A stretch of DNA of 13,890 nt, taken from positions 14,929 through 28,818 of the forward strand of contig PALY01000002.1 in the NCBI GenBank assembly GCA_002707085.1, read 5' to 3'. The translations under genes were made by a program, and so were the position numbers. This document shows positions 6,701-13,890 of this stretch, in pieces. The DNA comes from Deltaproteobacteria bacterium (GTDB taxonomy: Bacteria; Myxococcota_A; UBA796). The stretch's first letter is position 1; every line of letters begins with the position of its first letter. The notes beneath the pieces were generated by a model, which did no database searches, had not been told where the DNA came from, and saw nothing but the letters and a program-made list of their open reading frames with translations.

Positions 6701-9381
6701 TGGTCTGCCACTTTGATGACGTCGGTGTTGTGTTCGATCACCATGACCGTGTTGCCTTGGTCGACCAACGCCTGCAAAGCACCGAGCAGTCTGTCGATGT
6801 CTGCCATGTGCAGGCCCGTGGTGGGTTCATCTAGTAAATAGAGTGTTTGTCCGGTTGCGGGACGATGGAGTTCCGTGGCCAATTTGATTCGTTGTGCTTC
6901 ACCACCAGAGAGGGTCGTCGATGTTTGACCGAGTGCAATGTAGCCCAGGCCGACTGTTTCCAGTGTCGTAAGGATCCGGTTGATTTTGCGATGTCTATGG
7001 AAGAACTGTTTTGCATCCGAAATGGTCATCTGCAATATGTCGTGGATGGTGTGGCCTCGGTATCGGATTTCAAGTGTTTCACTATTGAATCGACGGCCTT
7101 GGCAGACATCGCAAGGGACTTCCACATCGGAAAGAAACTGCATTGCGATCGTCTTCACGCCTGCACCTGAGCAGGCTTCACAGCGTCCGCCCGTTACATT
7201 GAAACTGAAGCGGCTCTTTGTGTAGCCCCGAGTTCGGGATTCCGAGACTTGTGAAAATAGGTTTCTGATCTCATCCCAGATCCCTGTGTATGTGGCTGGA
7301 TTGGAGCGTGGAGTGCGTCCAATGGGCGCTTGATCAATGCGAACAACCTTGTCGATGTGTTCGATTCCCTGGATTGAATCATGCTTTCCTGGAAGTGTGC
7401 CCGCATCGTGGAGCTTCATGGCCAAGGCTCGGTGGAGAATATCCATCATCAAAGTGCTTTTGCCCGAACCGCTGACTCCGGTAACGGCGACAAATGTACC
7501 CAGTGGAATTCGGACGTCGATGTTCTTGAGGTTGTTTTCTTTCGCGCCGAGAATGACCAGGTTGTTGCCATTTCCTGTTCGGCGCACAGGTGGCAATGGT
7601 ATGCAGTTTTCACCGCGAAGATATCGTGCGGTCAACGTGTCTTTCTTCAAGAAGTTTTTGGGTTTTTCGGCTGCAACAACCTCGCCTCCCAATCGACCAG
7701 CACCAGGACCCACTTCGATGATGTAGTCAGCACGACGCATCGTTTCCGGATCATGTTCGACCACGATGACCGTGTTGCCTTTGTCTCGAAGTGCGATGAG
7801 GGCATCCAAGAGGCGATCAAGATCTCTGGGATGCAGGCCTATGCTGGGTTCATCCAAGATGTATGTGACACCTTGAAGCCCTGCACCGACTTGTGAGGAT
7901 AGGCGGATTCGTTGTGCTTCACCGCCCGATAGGGTTGAGGCTGAGCGGTCGATACTCAAATATCCAAGCCCCACCTGCTCTAAGAAACCAAGCCGCGAAA
8001 GGATTTCGCGCAAGATGGGGCTGCCGATACGTTGTTCTGTTTCACCCGTGAGTTCGATGTTTTCGAAAAATGCTCGTGCGTCGTTGATGGTCATCACACT
8101 GAGTTCAGTGATCTTTTTCCCACGAAAATCGACTGCACGGGCAATTGGGTTGAGACGGTGGCCATGGCAGTCTGGGCAGATCACAGAAGTTCGTAGAGCG
8201 CCCAAGCGTTTCATTTTGGACCATTTCCAAGACCGCCGAACCGCAGGAATGACGCCAGACCATGTGACCCTACTGCTGCTCTTTCGTTTTCCGTCGTCTG
8301 TTTGTCGCTCGGTTTTGTAGGTCACATCCGCACCGTAAAGAAGGGCGGATTGTTGTTCAGTTGTCAGACTCTTGAATGGTGTCTTGGGGTCAAGACCGAG
8401 TTTTTCGCCAACCTGTTTCAGGGTGGGTCTGCACAAGGTTGTGAAGGGCAGACGAATGTCTCCATCAAGAACAGGAAGGAAATCCATGAAACCTGCATCC
8501 ACATCGATCAATCGGTCGAGATCAAAGTCTTCTAGTTTTCCCAGGCCATTGCAGGTTTCACATGCACCTTGGGGTGCATTGAACGAGAACAGTCTCGGTT
8601 CCATTTCAGGGATGGATATTCCATGTACTGGGCATGAACGTTCTGCAGAAAACACATGGTGTTTATCTTCGATCAAGACCGTCACTTTTTCATTGCCCCG
8701 CTCTAAAGCGGTTTCGATTGCTTCAATTAGGCGGGGACGTCGGTCGGTTTTCGCACGCAGTCGATCAACGACAAGTTCGATGGTGTGTTTCTCATATCGG
8801 GCGAGTTGGATGTCATCTTCAAGGCTGCGGAGTTCACCATCAATTCGGGCGCGAATAAACCCATCTTGCAAGGCTTCACGCAGTTCCTTTCTGTATTCAC
8901 CTTTGCGATCCCATACGATGGGTGACATGACGTGCAGCTTTGCGTCCGGTGCGTCCGCCAGAATTCTATCCGCGATTTGAGCGGGCGATAAAACACTGAT
9001 TTCGTGATCACATATGGGACACTTTGGTGTTCCAAGTCGCGCCATCAGCAAACGCAGATGGTCCAAGATTTCAGTAATGGTGCCAACTGTACTTCTCGGG
9101 TTTCGATTCACAGTTTTTTGGTCGATGGACAATGTGGGACTCAGGCCGTCGACGCGTTCGACTCTTGGCTTCTCCATTTGTCCCAAGAACTGCCGCGCGT
9201 AGGAACTCAGGGACTCCATGAAACGTCGTTGGCCTTCTTGGTAAACCGTGTCGTAGGCCAACGACGATTTTCCTGAACCGGAAAGTCCGGTGATCACCAC
9301 TAGACTGTCTCGTGGAATATCCACACTGATATCTTTGAGGTTGTGTTCTGTAGCCCCTCGGATCTGAATGTGGTCCACCAT
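3778..9381 (-). CDS. uvrA: Double-length UvrA (tandem fusion of two UvrA units)
   Basis: UvrA is the damage-sensing ATPase of nucleotide excision repair. It normally has about 940 residues and acts as a homodimer that loads UvrB. Here one 1867-residue frame holds two whole units, about 1-930 and 955-1867, joined by a short linker. I chose ATG 9381 because [10 protein letters not shown] matches the family start; an in-frame GTG at 9420 would add 13 residues. Walker A motifs start at 32, 635, 983 and 1579, and LSGGE signatures at 484, 824, 1429 and 1756. Walker B and Glu motifs ([32 protein letters not shown]) are all intact. The first zinc site in each half is C-x2-H/C-x2-C (250/253/274/277 and 1198/1201/1223/1226). 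The second is all Cys (734/737/757/760 and 1666/1669/1689/1692). The first half has a canonical UvrB-binding domain (about 121-208) while that of the second half (1072-1155) has diverged. Chlamydial UvrA is also double-length. The gene is divergent from the rhodanese gene, and I saw no LexA-like box upstream. Confidence 0.97.
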   Translation of the reverse strand: MVDHIQIRGATEHNLKDISVDIPRDSLVVITGLSGSGKSSLAYDTVYQEGQRRFMESLSSYARQFLGQMEKPRVERVDGLSPTLSIDQKTVNRNPRSTVGTITEILDHLRLLMARLGTPKCPICDHEISVLSPAQIADRILADAPDAKLHVMSPIVWDRKGEYRKELREALQDGFIRARIDGELRSLEDDIQLARYEKHTIELVVDRLRAKTDRRPRLIEAIETALERGNEKVTVLIEDKHHVFSAERSCPVHGISIPEMEPRLFSFNAPQGACETCNGLGKLEDFDLDRLIDVDAGFMDFLPVLDGDIRLPFTTLCRPTLKQVGEKLGLDPKTPFKSLTTEQQSALLYGADVTYKTERQTDDGKRKSSSRVTWSGVIPAVRRSWKWSKMKRLGALRTSVICPDCHGHRLNPIARAVDFRGKKITELSVMTINDARAFFENIELTGETEQRIGSPILREILSRLGFLEQVGLGYLSIDRSASTLSGGEAQRIRLSSQVGAGLQGVTYILDEPSIGLHPRDLDRLLDALIALRDKGNTVIVVEHDPETMRRADYIIEVGPGAGRLGGEVVAAEKPKNFLKKDTLTARYLRGENCIPLPPVRRTGNGNNLVILGAKENNLKNIDVRIPLGTFVAVTGVSGSGKSTLMMDILHRALAMKLHDAGTLPGKHDSIQGIEHIDKVVRIDQAPIGRTPRSNPATYTGIWDEIRNLFSQVSESRTRGYTKSRFSFNVTGGRCEACSGAGVKTIAMQFLSDVEVPCDVCQGRRFNSETLEIRYRGHTIHDILQMTISDAKQFFHRHRKINRILTTLETVGLGYIALGQTSTTLSGGEAQRIKLATELHRPATGQTLYLLDEPTTGLHMADIDRLLGALQALVDQGNTVMVIEHNTDVIKVADHILDLGPEGGAGGGQLMGEGAPEMVAKQRTPTGAILRDVLDGYEPITVTENRGPTHKKQSTDIQLRGVHTHNLQGVNVDIPQGSMTVVTGVSGSGKTSLAFDTLFAEGQRRYVESLSTYARRFLGRLSRAPVDSAEGLAPAIAIDQRNRSHNPRSTVATVTEIYDTLRLLYARIGAPHCPKCETPLESDPPSDAARRLQELDPGAGWLICTLPTGIDTKDLITDGYTRLWNPEIAENDRKKAEVLLDSATSTTGMHLVVDRFNPGTTERDRIADSVVLAYGYGANRASFIPKSGEPIPLALAAECPTHGPILPDVITPRHFSFNSHIGACTACDGLGKRAEIDPQLVVPKPHRPLRDALDKRVASVVFRSKPMKAMLAQLYKKFGTTQDIPYEELDPQFQRDLLYGHGMPLEIRWSKKWGRSVTRVNESRAWPGIIPTVNGWKGRDNWIGEETTCSVCQGARLKPAFRSVRINGKGIHQVCAMTVEQAQEFWSTLKLNEHDQTIAEQAIAELRSKLGFLLDVGLGYLTLDRSADTLSGGEAQRIRLATQLGARLTGTIYVLDEPTVGLHQRDTERLLGTLKELRDLGNTLIVVEHDPDVMNAADHILDLGPAAGEFGGTIVGEGTPETITGQSSQTAEFLTGERTIASPTEYRSPKLWIDIPPATQNNLKGFSSRIPRRCLTVVSGVSGSGKSSYVMDTLAPHLEQRRKARKAGPARIVVVNQRPIGRTPRSTPATYAKILDPIRQLFAQTPQARALGYGPDRFTFNSKTGRCPHCEGRGAELIEMHFLSDVWIKCEKCNGSRFSESTRQVTWREKNIADVLQMSVTTALDFFAHHRPIARRLQPLEDVGLGYLKLGQPATTLSGGEAQRLKLATELIGRKKETCFLLDEPTTGLHFADVEKLLGVMHRLVNAGHMIVVIEHHLDVIKNADHLIDLGPEGGNDGGSIVALGSPAEVAQHTTSWTARALKEHNAV

Positions 9382-9440
9382 GCCCCCGCTGATAGTGCAT
9401 CTTAAGCCGAGCCATCGCACCTTGCCGGCGTTTTTCGGTA

Positions 9441-9456
9441 TCCTTGTGTCAAGGAG
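9441..9456 (+). promoter_or_regulatory. Hairpin containing the rhodanese ribosome binding site
   Basis: TCCTTG at 9441-9446 and CAAGGA at 9450-9455 are perfect inverted repeats around a TGT loop. The right arm contains most of the AAGGAG ribosome binding site at 9451-9456. The ATG at 9462 follows after five bases. Folding would hide the site. The same dyad could instead be a small protein-binding operator in the 80-base divergent uvrA-rhodanese spacer. No convincing promoter pair was found for either gene, although a TTGACA hexamer is present on the - strand within the dyad. Confidence 0.5.
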
Positions 9457-9461
9457 AAATC

Positions 9462-9833
9462 ATGAGCAAAAAGCACAACCCGAGTTTTCTATCCCTTGTC
9501 GAGGAGGCGAAAACCCGAATTCCAGAAGTGACGGTTGACCAGGTCCTGAAAATGCAGTCGGATGGGACGAATTTCGTGATGGTCGATGTGCGGGAAGAGT
9601 CGGAGTGGGTGGCTGGGCATATCGAGGGAGCAACTCACCTTGGTAAAGGAATCATTGAACGTGACATAGAAAAAACGATTCCAGATAAAGACACCGTGAT
9701 TGTCTTGTACTGTGGGGGCGGTTTTCGATCAGCCTTAGCGGCGGAGTCTCTACACCGAATGGGCTTTAGGAATAGCGTGTCGATGGATGGTGGGTGGCGA
9801 GAGTGGAACCGTGTTGGTGGACCCATTTCTTGA
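9462..9833 (+). CDS. Single-domain rhodanese-like sulfurtransferase
   Basis: A 123-residue protein consisting of one rhodanese domain after a short N-terminal helix-like segment. Rhodaneses carry a sulfane sulfur on an active-site Cys and pass it from donors such as thiosulfate to thiophilic acceptors. Family marks are VDVREESEW near 41-49, the AGHIEGATHL segment near 51-60, and the active-site loop C84-G-G-G-F-R-S. The loop has the six-residue length typical of sulfur-handling rhodaneses rather than Cdc25-like phosphatases. The C-terminal MDGGWREWN completes the domain. There is no signal peptide, so it is probably cytoplasmic. The ATG at 9462 has AAGGAG five bases upstream; an in-frame TTG at 9444 would overlap that site. 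The gene is divergent from uvrA and convergent with the TPR gene, with 16 bases between stops. The physiological acceptor is unknown. Confidence 0.93.
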   Translation: MSKKHNPSFLSLVEEAKTRIPEVTVDQVLKMQSDGTNFVMVDVREESEWVAGHIEGATHLGKGIIERDIEKTIPDKDTVIVLYCGGGFRSALAAESLHRMGFRNSVSMDGGWREWNRVGGPIS

Positions 9834-9849
9834 TGGGCAACTTCTGAAA

Positions 9850-11751
9850 TTATTTGGGCAGTTTGTACCGTTCCATCAGCGCTTGTGGGACCCACTCCCG
9901 CTTCCAAGTGGCACCACGTAGGGCTCCGTCAGCAGTGATGTAGGTCACCAGCGCTGATGACCGATTTCCTCGCATCAAAACCAATATGGATTCCAGTATT
10001 TTTGGGGCTTCAGTGTTGGAAAGGGGGGAAGAGCCTACCGATTCGGCAGCGTCCCACCAAAGGCCCGGGTTCGTTTTTCGGATTGCCTTGCCCAGCAGTT
10101 GGGCGGGTTCAATGTTTCCTTTTGCATGATCCACCAGAACACGGTTTATCCATCCACTTATCCGGTGGGGTTTGTCGTGGATGGCTTTGTCCAAATCCAT
10201 TTCGGCCACGTCCAGGCGTCCGGCTCTTCTGTGAACTTCTCCTCGATAGACGAACACCGTGGGACCTTCAAAATTGGTCGCCTTGATTCCTTCCGAGAAA
10301 ATTTGCAGGGCTTCGTCACCGAAGCCTTGAAGCGCTCTGGCTGCTCCCAAACCAATCCACGCCCAAACGGTGATGTATTCCCTACCAATGGCGCTTTTAA
10401 AGTTGACTTCAGATTCTGCGTATTGGCCGGCCCACAGTTGAATCTCTCCTGTATACGTGTACACCCGCGGGTCATCTGGGTGTTGTCTTGTAATTTCGTT
10501 GAGTTCCTCCATTACAACTTCGATGCTGTGGCAGCGAATGTGCTGCTGTATCATTCGGTTCGCGGAGGCCTTTCGATCAACCGGTGGGCAGAAGTGAAGA
10601 CGCCCATTTTCCAACCATGTGGGTGATGCGCTTCGGTTCCCTCCCAGACGGGAGTGAATGGCGTCCAGCATGATGTTGTATTGGGACAGGCTCTCGGTCC
10701 AATCGGGTGGACCATATCCAAGCATTGGTTCAAAGTTTTGAATGACGGATAGCCATCGAACATCCACCATTCCGCTCTTGTTTTGAAGTGCCTGATGCAT
10801 GATCCGTTGTCGGGCTAGGTGCGCATTGGGGCTGTATCGCTCAGATGAGGTCATGGCCTTGTCGGCCCAGGCGAGGGACCGAGATACATCCATCCGCAGG
10901 TGGCACAACTCAGACAAGAATACATGTGCCGCAGACGGTTCAAACCAGCCGTCTTCCGAACGCCCACACTCCAGAGCTCGCTGAAGATGAGCTTCTCCAT
11001 TTTGATCACCCTGGAGTGCTTGGCTGGCACCCATCAGAAAATGTCCTTCGGCTCGCGCGGGTTGTTGAGTCATCAAGTTTTGTGCAACCTGAGGAATCGC
11101 TTCCAGGTTTCCGCGCCAAAGTTCAATGCGCGCCAGAGCGCCTATGGGAAAGGCATCTTCTGGGTGTCGAGTGGCCGCATCTTTGGCCACCTGTTCAGCT
11201 TCAGGTATTGCGCCGATGCTCAAATAGCGCGCGTACGCTTTGCACCACTTCTGCTGGTTGGATTCGTAGGCCGCCTGAATGGCCGATTTGGCTTCCTTTC
11301 GGCGAAGCCAAATCAGTAAAACGGCCCGTTTGTCGAGGAGTTCAAGGTCGTCAGGCGCTGAAGAAAGCCCGAGGTCTACCTGCTCAAGTGCGGCCTCAAA
11401 TGCACGGCCTGCGTGGTACTGGCTGGCAAGTCGATCTCTCATTGTTGCGTTGGCTGGATCGATCTTTAGCCCGCACTTGAGGGCATCGGCGGCCTCGACT
11501 TCTCGGTTTAGGTCCCACCTGCGCTTGTATAAATCCATCCACAGATCGGTGTCCTTTGGATTTTCCTGTACCGCCCTTTCTGCCCGTTTCAATGCTTCAA
11601 TTTTTCGCCAGGAATCAAGAGTGTCGATGGCATCGGAAGCAACCGCTCGTTCCCTAAGGGCATCGATGATGCGTGATGCATCCTCAAGTCTTCCCTGCAG
11701 TAGGGCGCTGTGAGCCTCGTTGAAGAGGGTTTGAAGTGGGTGTGTGTTCAA
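9850..11751 (-). CDS. TPR-repeat protein of unknown function
   Basis: A 633-residue protein built mostly of helical pairs with tetratricopeptide spacing. Examples are the repeat units around LWMDLYKRRWDLNREVEAAD, the AEGHFLMGASQALQGD segment, VYTYTGEIQLWAGQYAESEV and VFVYRGEVHRRAGRLDVAEM. Such scaffolds usually bind other proteins. A less repetitive middle part (about 310-390) separates an N-terminal block of repeats from a C-terminal one. No signal peptide, membrane helix or catalytic domain is visible, so a cytoplasmic adaptor is likely. The start is TTG at 11751: an in-frame TGA lies two codons upstream, AGGTGA precedes it, and the next Met is about a hundred residues in. It converges on the rhodanese gene with 16 bases between, leaving no room for separate terminators. 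The binding partner cannot be inferred from the neighbours. Confidence 0.9.
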   Translation of the reverse strand: MNTHPLQTLFNEAHSALLQGRLEDASRIIDALRERAVASDAIDTLDSWRKIEALKRAERAVQENPKDTDLWMDLYKRRWDLNREVEAADALKCGLKIDPANATMRDRLASQYHAGRAFEAALEQVDLGLSSAPDDLELLDKRAVLLIWLRRKEAKSAIQAAYESNQQKWCKAYARYLSIGAIPEAEQVAKDAATRHPEDAFPIGALARIELWRGNLEAIPQVAQNLMTQQPARAEGHFLMGASQALQGDQNGEAHLQRALECGRSEDGWFEPSAAHVFLSELCHLRMDVSRSLAWADKAMTSSERYSPNAHLARQRIMHQALQNKSGMVDVRWLSVIQNFEPMLGYGPPDWTESLSQYNIMLDAIHSRLGGNRSASPTWLENGRLHFCPPVDRKASANRMIQQHIRCHSIEVVMEELNEITRQHPDDPRVYTYTGEIQLWAGQYAESEVNFKSAIGREYITVWAWIGLGAARALQGFGDEALQIFSEGIKATNFEGPTVFVYRGEVHRRAGRLDVAEMDLDKAIHDKPHRISGWINRVLVDHAKGNIEPAQLLGKAIRKTNPGLWWDAAESVGSSPLSNTEAPKILESILVLMRGNRSSALVTYITADGALRGATWKREWVPQALMERYKLPK

Positions 11752-11944
11752 GAATCACCTGTGATGCATACTGAACTTATCAATCTTGAGGCCGCCTACG
11801 AAGGGCAAGAAGGTGGCTTATTGGGGGGCGGAATTATGAATGATGGTCGGTATGGCTCATGTGGTAGTGTCTACCGCTTTTCTCAGGGGCTGCTTTTTTG
11901 ATCAATTCCCTGCTATTCTAAGACATCGGTAATTTGGAGAAGCG
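11752..11944. other. Divergent spacer between TPR and MopE-type lipoprotein genes
   Basis: This 193-base spacer holds the 5' regions of two divergent genes. Visible elements are AGGTGA for the TPR gene near 11755-11760, a small stem GTGGTAG/CTACCGC at 11861-11877 followed by TTTTC, a TTTTTT run at 11894-11899 and the extended -10 element described separately. A short open frame across 11710-11901 overlaps the TPR gene and has no family features, so I do not call it. Confidence 0.4.
11911..11919 (+). promoter_or_regulatory. Possible extended -10 promoter of the MopE-type lipoprotein
   Basis: TGCTATTCT matches the extended -10 form TG-n-TATAAT at all but two of its fixed positions. It would start transcription near 11925, about 20 bases before the GTG start. 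No good -35 hexamer lies 16-18 bases upstream; TTGATC at 11898 is too close. Weak call from base matching only. Confidence 0.3.
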
Positions 11945-13357
11945 GTGCGCAGTCTGACCCACATGACATTGTTGAGTATCCTCATCTGTTTCTCATGTGG
12001 TGGAGAGGGCGCGTCTGATAAAGAGCCTGCGGATGGCCCCGTACAGGACGCGGATGGGGATGCGGATGCGGATGCGGATACGGATGCGGACGCAGATGCA
12101 GACACGGATACAGATGCGGATGTCGATACCGATGACACCAGCGCTCCATCGGATGTGGATTCCGATGTGGATTCTGATGGTGGACCTGATGACTCCGGGG
12201 CCTCTCCGCCGCCTTCTGATGTGGATGGGGACGGATTTTCTGTGGAGGATGGAGATTGCAACGACGACAATTTTCGGATTCATCCGGGAGCAGACGAAGT
12301 GTGCAATGGCTTGGATGATGACTGCGACACACTGATTGATGAAGACCCGATTGATGGCGATACGTTTTACGCTGACCTGGATGGTGATGGCTATGGAGAT
12401 CCCATTGACACCACGGAAGCGTGTTCTGTCCCCGAAGGCTTTGTAGAGAACAACGATGATTGCGCTGCAGATGACGCCACCACGTACCCAGGTGCTGTCG
12501 AGATTTGCGATGATTTGGACAACGATTGTGATGCGGCAGTCGACGAAGAAGCCGAAGATATGATGCCTTGGTATCTCGACGCAGACCTGGATGGTTTTGG
12601 TGACGATGCCATGGTGGTCATGAGTTGTGATCCTGTGGCGGATCGAATCGCGCGGGGTGGCGATTGTGATGACTCCGAAGTGACAGTCTTTCCCGGGGCT
12701 GCCGAGTTCTGTGATGGCATTGACAATGATTGCGACGGGATTGTCGATGACGATGCCATCTTTGGAACGCGCACCTGGTATCAAGACAAGGACGGCGATG
12801 GATATGGAGACGCAAGTTCGATGTACTTTGGGTGTGGTCCGAGGCCTGGTTGGGTCATCGATGCCACCGATTGCGATGACGCATTGTCGAGTCGCTATCC
12901 AGGCAATCCTGAGTCTTGCGACCGGGTCGATAATGATTGTGACACCATCATAGATGAAGACGATGTGTGTTTGAGTTGTGACGTGGATTACCCGACGCCA
13001 CTCACTGTGGTTGAAGCTGGAGCCAGTGTATTGGTGGATGGTGGTTCAGCCGAGTGTACGCTCTCAGGATACGATTACACCTGTGATGACTGCGATGATG
13101 CGGTGACCGCTTTGGGTGTAGATGCTGAACTCGTTGGCGCATACGATAGCTTTGAATGGGTGGTCACCAGTGGGAGTGCATCCATTACGACCCCAACGGC
13201 GCTATCGACAATGATTTCGCTGTCGGGGGCAGGGGTGACCGAGCCGGATGAATGCGACGATTCTTCGTATACGGTAGAACTGCAGGTCACCGAGTGTTCG
13301 GGAAGTGTACGGACCGACTCTCTGGGCTTTACAGTGACGTGTTGTGGCGTCGACTAA
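11945..13357 (+). CDS. Asp-rich lipoprotein with four MopE-type metal-binding repeats
   Basis: A 470-residue predicted lipoprotein. The GTG at 11945 follows GGAG by five bases. The signal peptide ends at Cys18 in an imperfect lipobox, LICFSC. An Asp-Ala/Asp-Thr linker (about 36-64) has the same composition as those of the three lipoproteins about 9 kb away. Then come four copies of the putative metal-binding motif known from Methylococcus MopE and Pfam Cu-binding_MopE. Their cysteine triplets are C105/C120/C127, C173/C188/C195, C241/C256/C263 and C310/C325/C332, each in a D-C-x-D...P-G-x-x-E-x-C-D-x-x-D-N-D-C-D pattern. D-x-D-G-D-G-Y-G-D-like segments alternate with them and could bind calcium. 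Residues 343-470 are Cys-rich and end in an Ig/PKD-like pattern (FEWVVTSGSA...YTVELQVTE). Metal binding is known for MopE itself and not for most relatives. Probably surface-exposed; exact role unknown. Confidence 0.9.
   Translation: MRSLTHMTLLSILICFSCGGEGASDKEPADGPVQDADGDADADADTDADADADTDTDADVDTDDTSAPSDVDSDVDSDGGPDDSGASPPPSDVDGDGFSVEDGDCNDDNFRIHPGADEVCNGLDDDCDTLIDEDPIDGDTFYADLDGDGYGDPIDTTEACSVPEGFVENNDDCAADDATTYPGAVEICDDLDNDCDAAVDEEAEDMMPWYLDADLDGFGDDAMVVMSCDPVADRIARGGDCDDSEVTVFPGAAEFCDGIDNDCDGIVDDDAIFGTRTWYQDKDGDGYGDASSMYFGCGPRPGWVIDATDCDDALSSRYPGNPESCDRVDNDCDTIIDEDDVCLSCDVDYPTPLTVVEAGASVLVDGGSAECTLSGYDYTCDDCDDAVTALGVDAELVGAYDSFEWVVTSGSASITTPTALSTMISLSGAGVTEPDECDDSSYTVELQVTECSGSVRTDSLGFTVTCCGVD
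12046..12138 (+). repeat. Asp-Ala/Asp-Thr hexanucleotide array in the MopE-type lipoprotein
   Basis: Six-base units GATGCG, GATACG and GACGCA encode the acidic linker after the lipobox. This is the same unit type as in lipoproteins 1 and 2. Length change by whole units would keep the frame. Confidence 0.85.
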
Positions 13358-13890
13358 TCAACGCGGATCATCACTCCAGTTGTACGAATCTCCTCACCTT
13401 GGAAATCGACGTGAGCAGTGGCACGCTTGACGGTGCGTTTGGCGCGCAGGTTTGCCAGCTCAGCCACCCACTTTTCGGCCAGATAAAGGTCTGAGAAACC
13501 ATCGGTTGTCCCGCCAACACCGGTTGGGGAAAGGCGAACGACAAGATCCGCGCTGGGTCTGAAGTCCAATACTTGGTTGCCGTCTTCACCTTGAAGTAGC
13601 TGGGCATCTTTTGTATCCAAGTCTTGGTCCCGTATTTGCGCCCACAACAACCTGTGGCTCCCCTGTTGATCAAAGCCGATTGCCACCCCGTTTCCCATGA
13701 TAAAAGATGCATCTCTTGGTCCAGCGGGTCTGCCATCTCCTCCTCGGTGTAGAGCCACTGCGCGCCCTTCGAAGATGCCCCCTCGTTTCCCGGCTGTAAA
13801 CCATCCGTGGGCAAGGCCCATGGTGATGGGGCTTGCGATGGTCCATTGCCCAGTAGCGTCCATTTCAGTGGCCATTGGCGGTTGGGGGCC
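13354..13890 (-). CDS. Unrecognised protein, C-terminal part (5' partial)
   Basis: The frame is open to the right edge, so the true start lies outside; a Met codon at 13873-13875 is only the first inside the window. The visible part has about 178 residues. The stop TAG at 13354-13356 overlaps the TAA of the convergent lipoprotein by two bases. No family is recognised. A Pro-rich GPQPP stretch at the edge looks like a linker. It is followed by probable beta-strand segments with Gly-rich turns, such as ASPITMGLAHGWFTAG, FIMGNGVAIGFDQQG and LLWAQIRD, then a more helical end around LYLAEKWVAELANLRAKR. This could be the end of a larger envelope or beta-rich protein, but no catalytic motif is visible. 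Coding is supported by length, by the absence of a better frame and by its neat convergence with the gene before it. Confidence 0.65.
   Translation of the reverse strand, partial: GPQPPMATEMDATGQWTIASPITMGLAHGWFTAGKRGGIFEGRAVALHRGGDGRPAGPRDASFIMGNGVAIGFDQQGSHRLLWAQIRDQDLDTKDAQLLQGEDGNQVLDFRPSADLVVRLSPTGVGGTTDGFSDLYLAEKWVAELANLRAKRTVKRATAHVDFQGEEIRTTGVMIRVD

Noticed and set aside
8372..8980. Open frames of 170-200 codons on the + strand inside uvrA (also 7381-7896).
   Set aside because: They lie opposite highly conserved UvrA coding sequence, have no family features, and are shadows of codon bias.
9422..9444. TTGCCG plus TATCCT as a promoter for the rhodanese gene.
   Set aside because: Spacing is only 11 bases and the implied start would fall on the ribosome binding site.
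9382..9461. LexA/SOS box upstream of uvrA.
   Set aside because: No CTGT-N8-ACAG or GAAC-N4-GTTC type palindrome is present in the 80-base spacer.
11710..11901. 63-codon + strand frame between the TPR gene and the MopE-type lipoprotein.
   Set aside because: It overlaps the TPR 5' end and the translation shows no recognisable pattern.

Overview
The window looks like chromosomal DNA from a free-living bacterium, most plausibly Myxococcota or another former deltaproteobacterial lineage. Four predicted lipoproteins have very short signal peptides, long Asp-Ala/Asp-Thr linkers and Cys-rich outer domains. One of them carries MopE-type putative metal-binding repeats. This style is common in Myxococcota, but that is an inference from style and not a phylogenetic result. 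No tRNA, rRNA, CRISPR array, transposase or integrase is visible.

Layout. (1) Positions 1-3526, + strand: the 3' end of an ABC exporter gene (permease plus ATPase), followed at short spacing by three paralogous lipoprotein genes. Each has a lipobox, an Asp-rich low-complexity linker and a C-terminal domain of about 150 residues with eight conserved cysteines. A good intrinsic terminator at 3682-3721 closes this probable operon. (2) Positions 3778-9381, - strand: a double-length uvrA. One reading frame encodes two complete UvrA units in tandem, giving four ABC ATPase modules. Only the first unit has a canonical UvrB-binding domain. (3) Positions 9462-9833, + strand: a small single-domain rhodanese gene, divergent from uvrA, whose ribosome binding site lies in a small hairpin. 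(4) Positions 9850-11751, - strand: a large TPR-repeat protein with a TTG start, convergent with the rhodanese gene. (5) Positions 11945-13357, + strand: a fourth lipoprotein with the same kind of Asp-rich linker, four MopE-type repeats and an Ig/PKD-like C-terminus. (6) Positions 13354-13890, - strand: the C-terminal part of an unrecognised protein. Its stop codon overlaps that of gene 5.

How the genes may work together. The exporter and three lipoproteins look like one cell-envelope unit, because they share strand, spacing and a terminator. The link between transporter and lipoproteins is inferred from gene order only. UvrA belongs to nucleotide excision repair. A covalent UvrA dimer with one good UvrB-binding face is the most testable unusual feature here. 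The rhodanese, TPR protein and MopE-type lipoprotein show no clear functional connection to their neighbours beyond adjacency.
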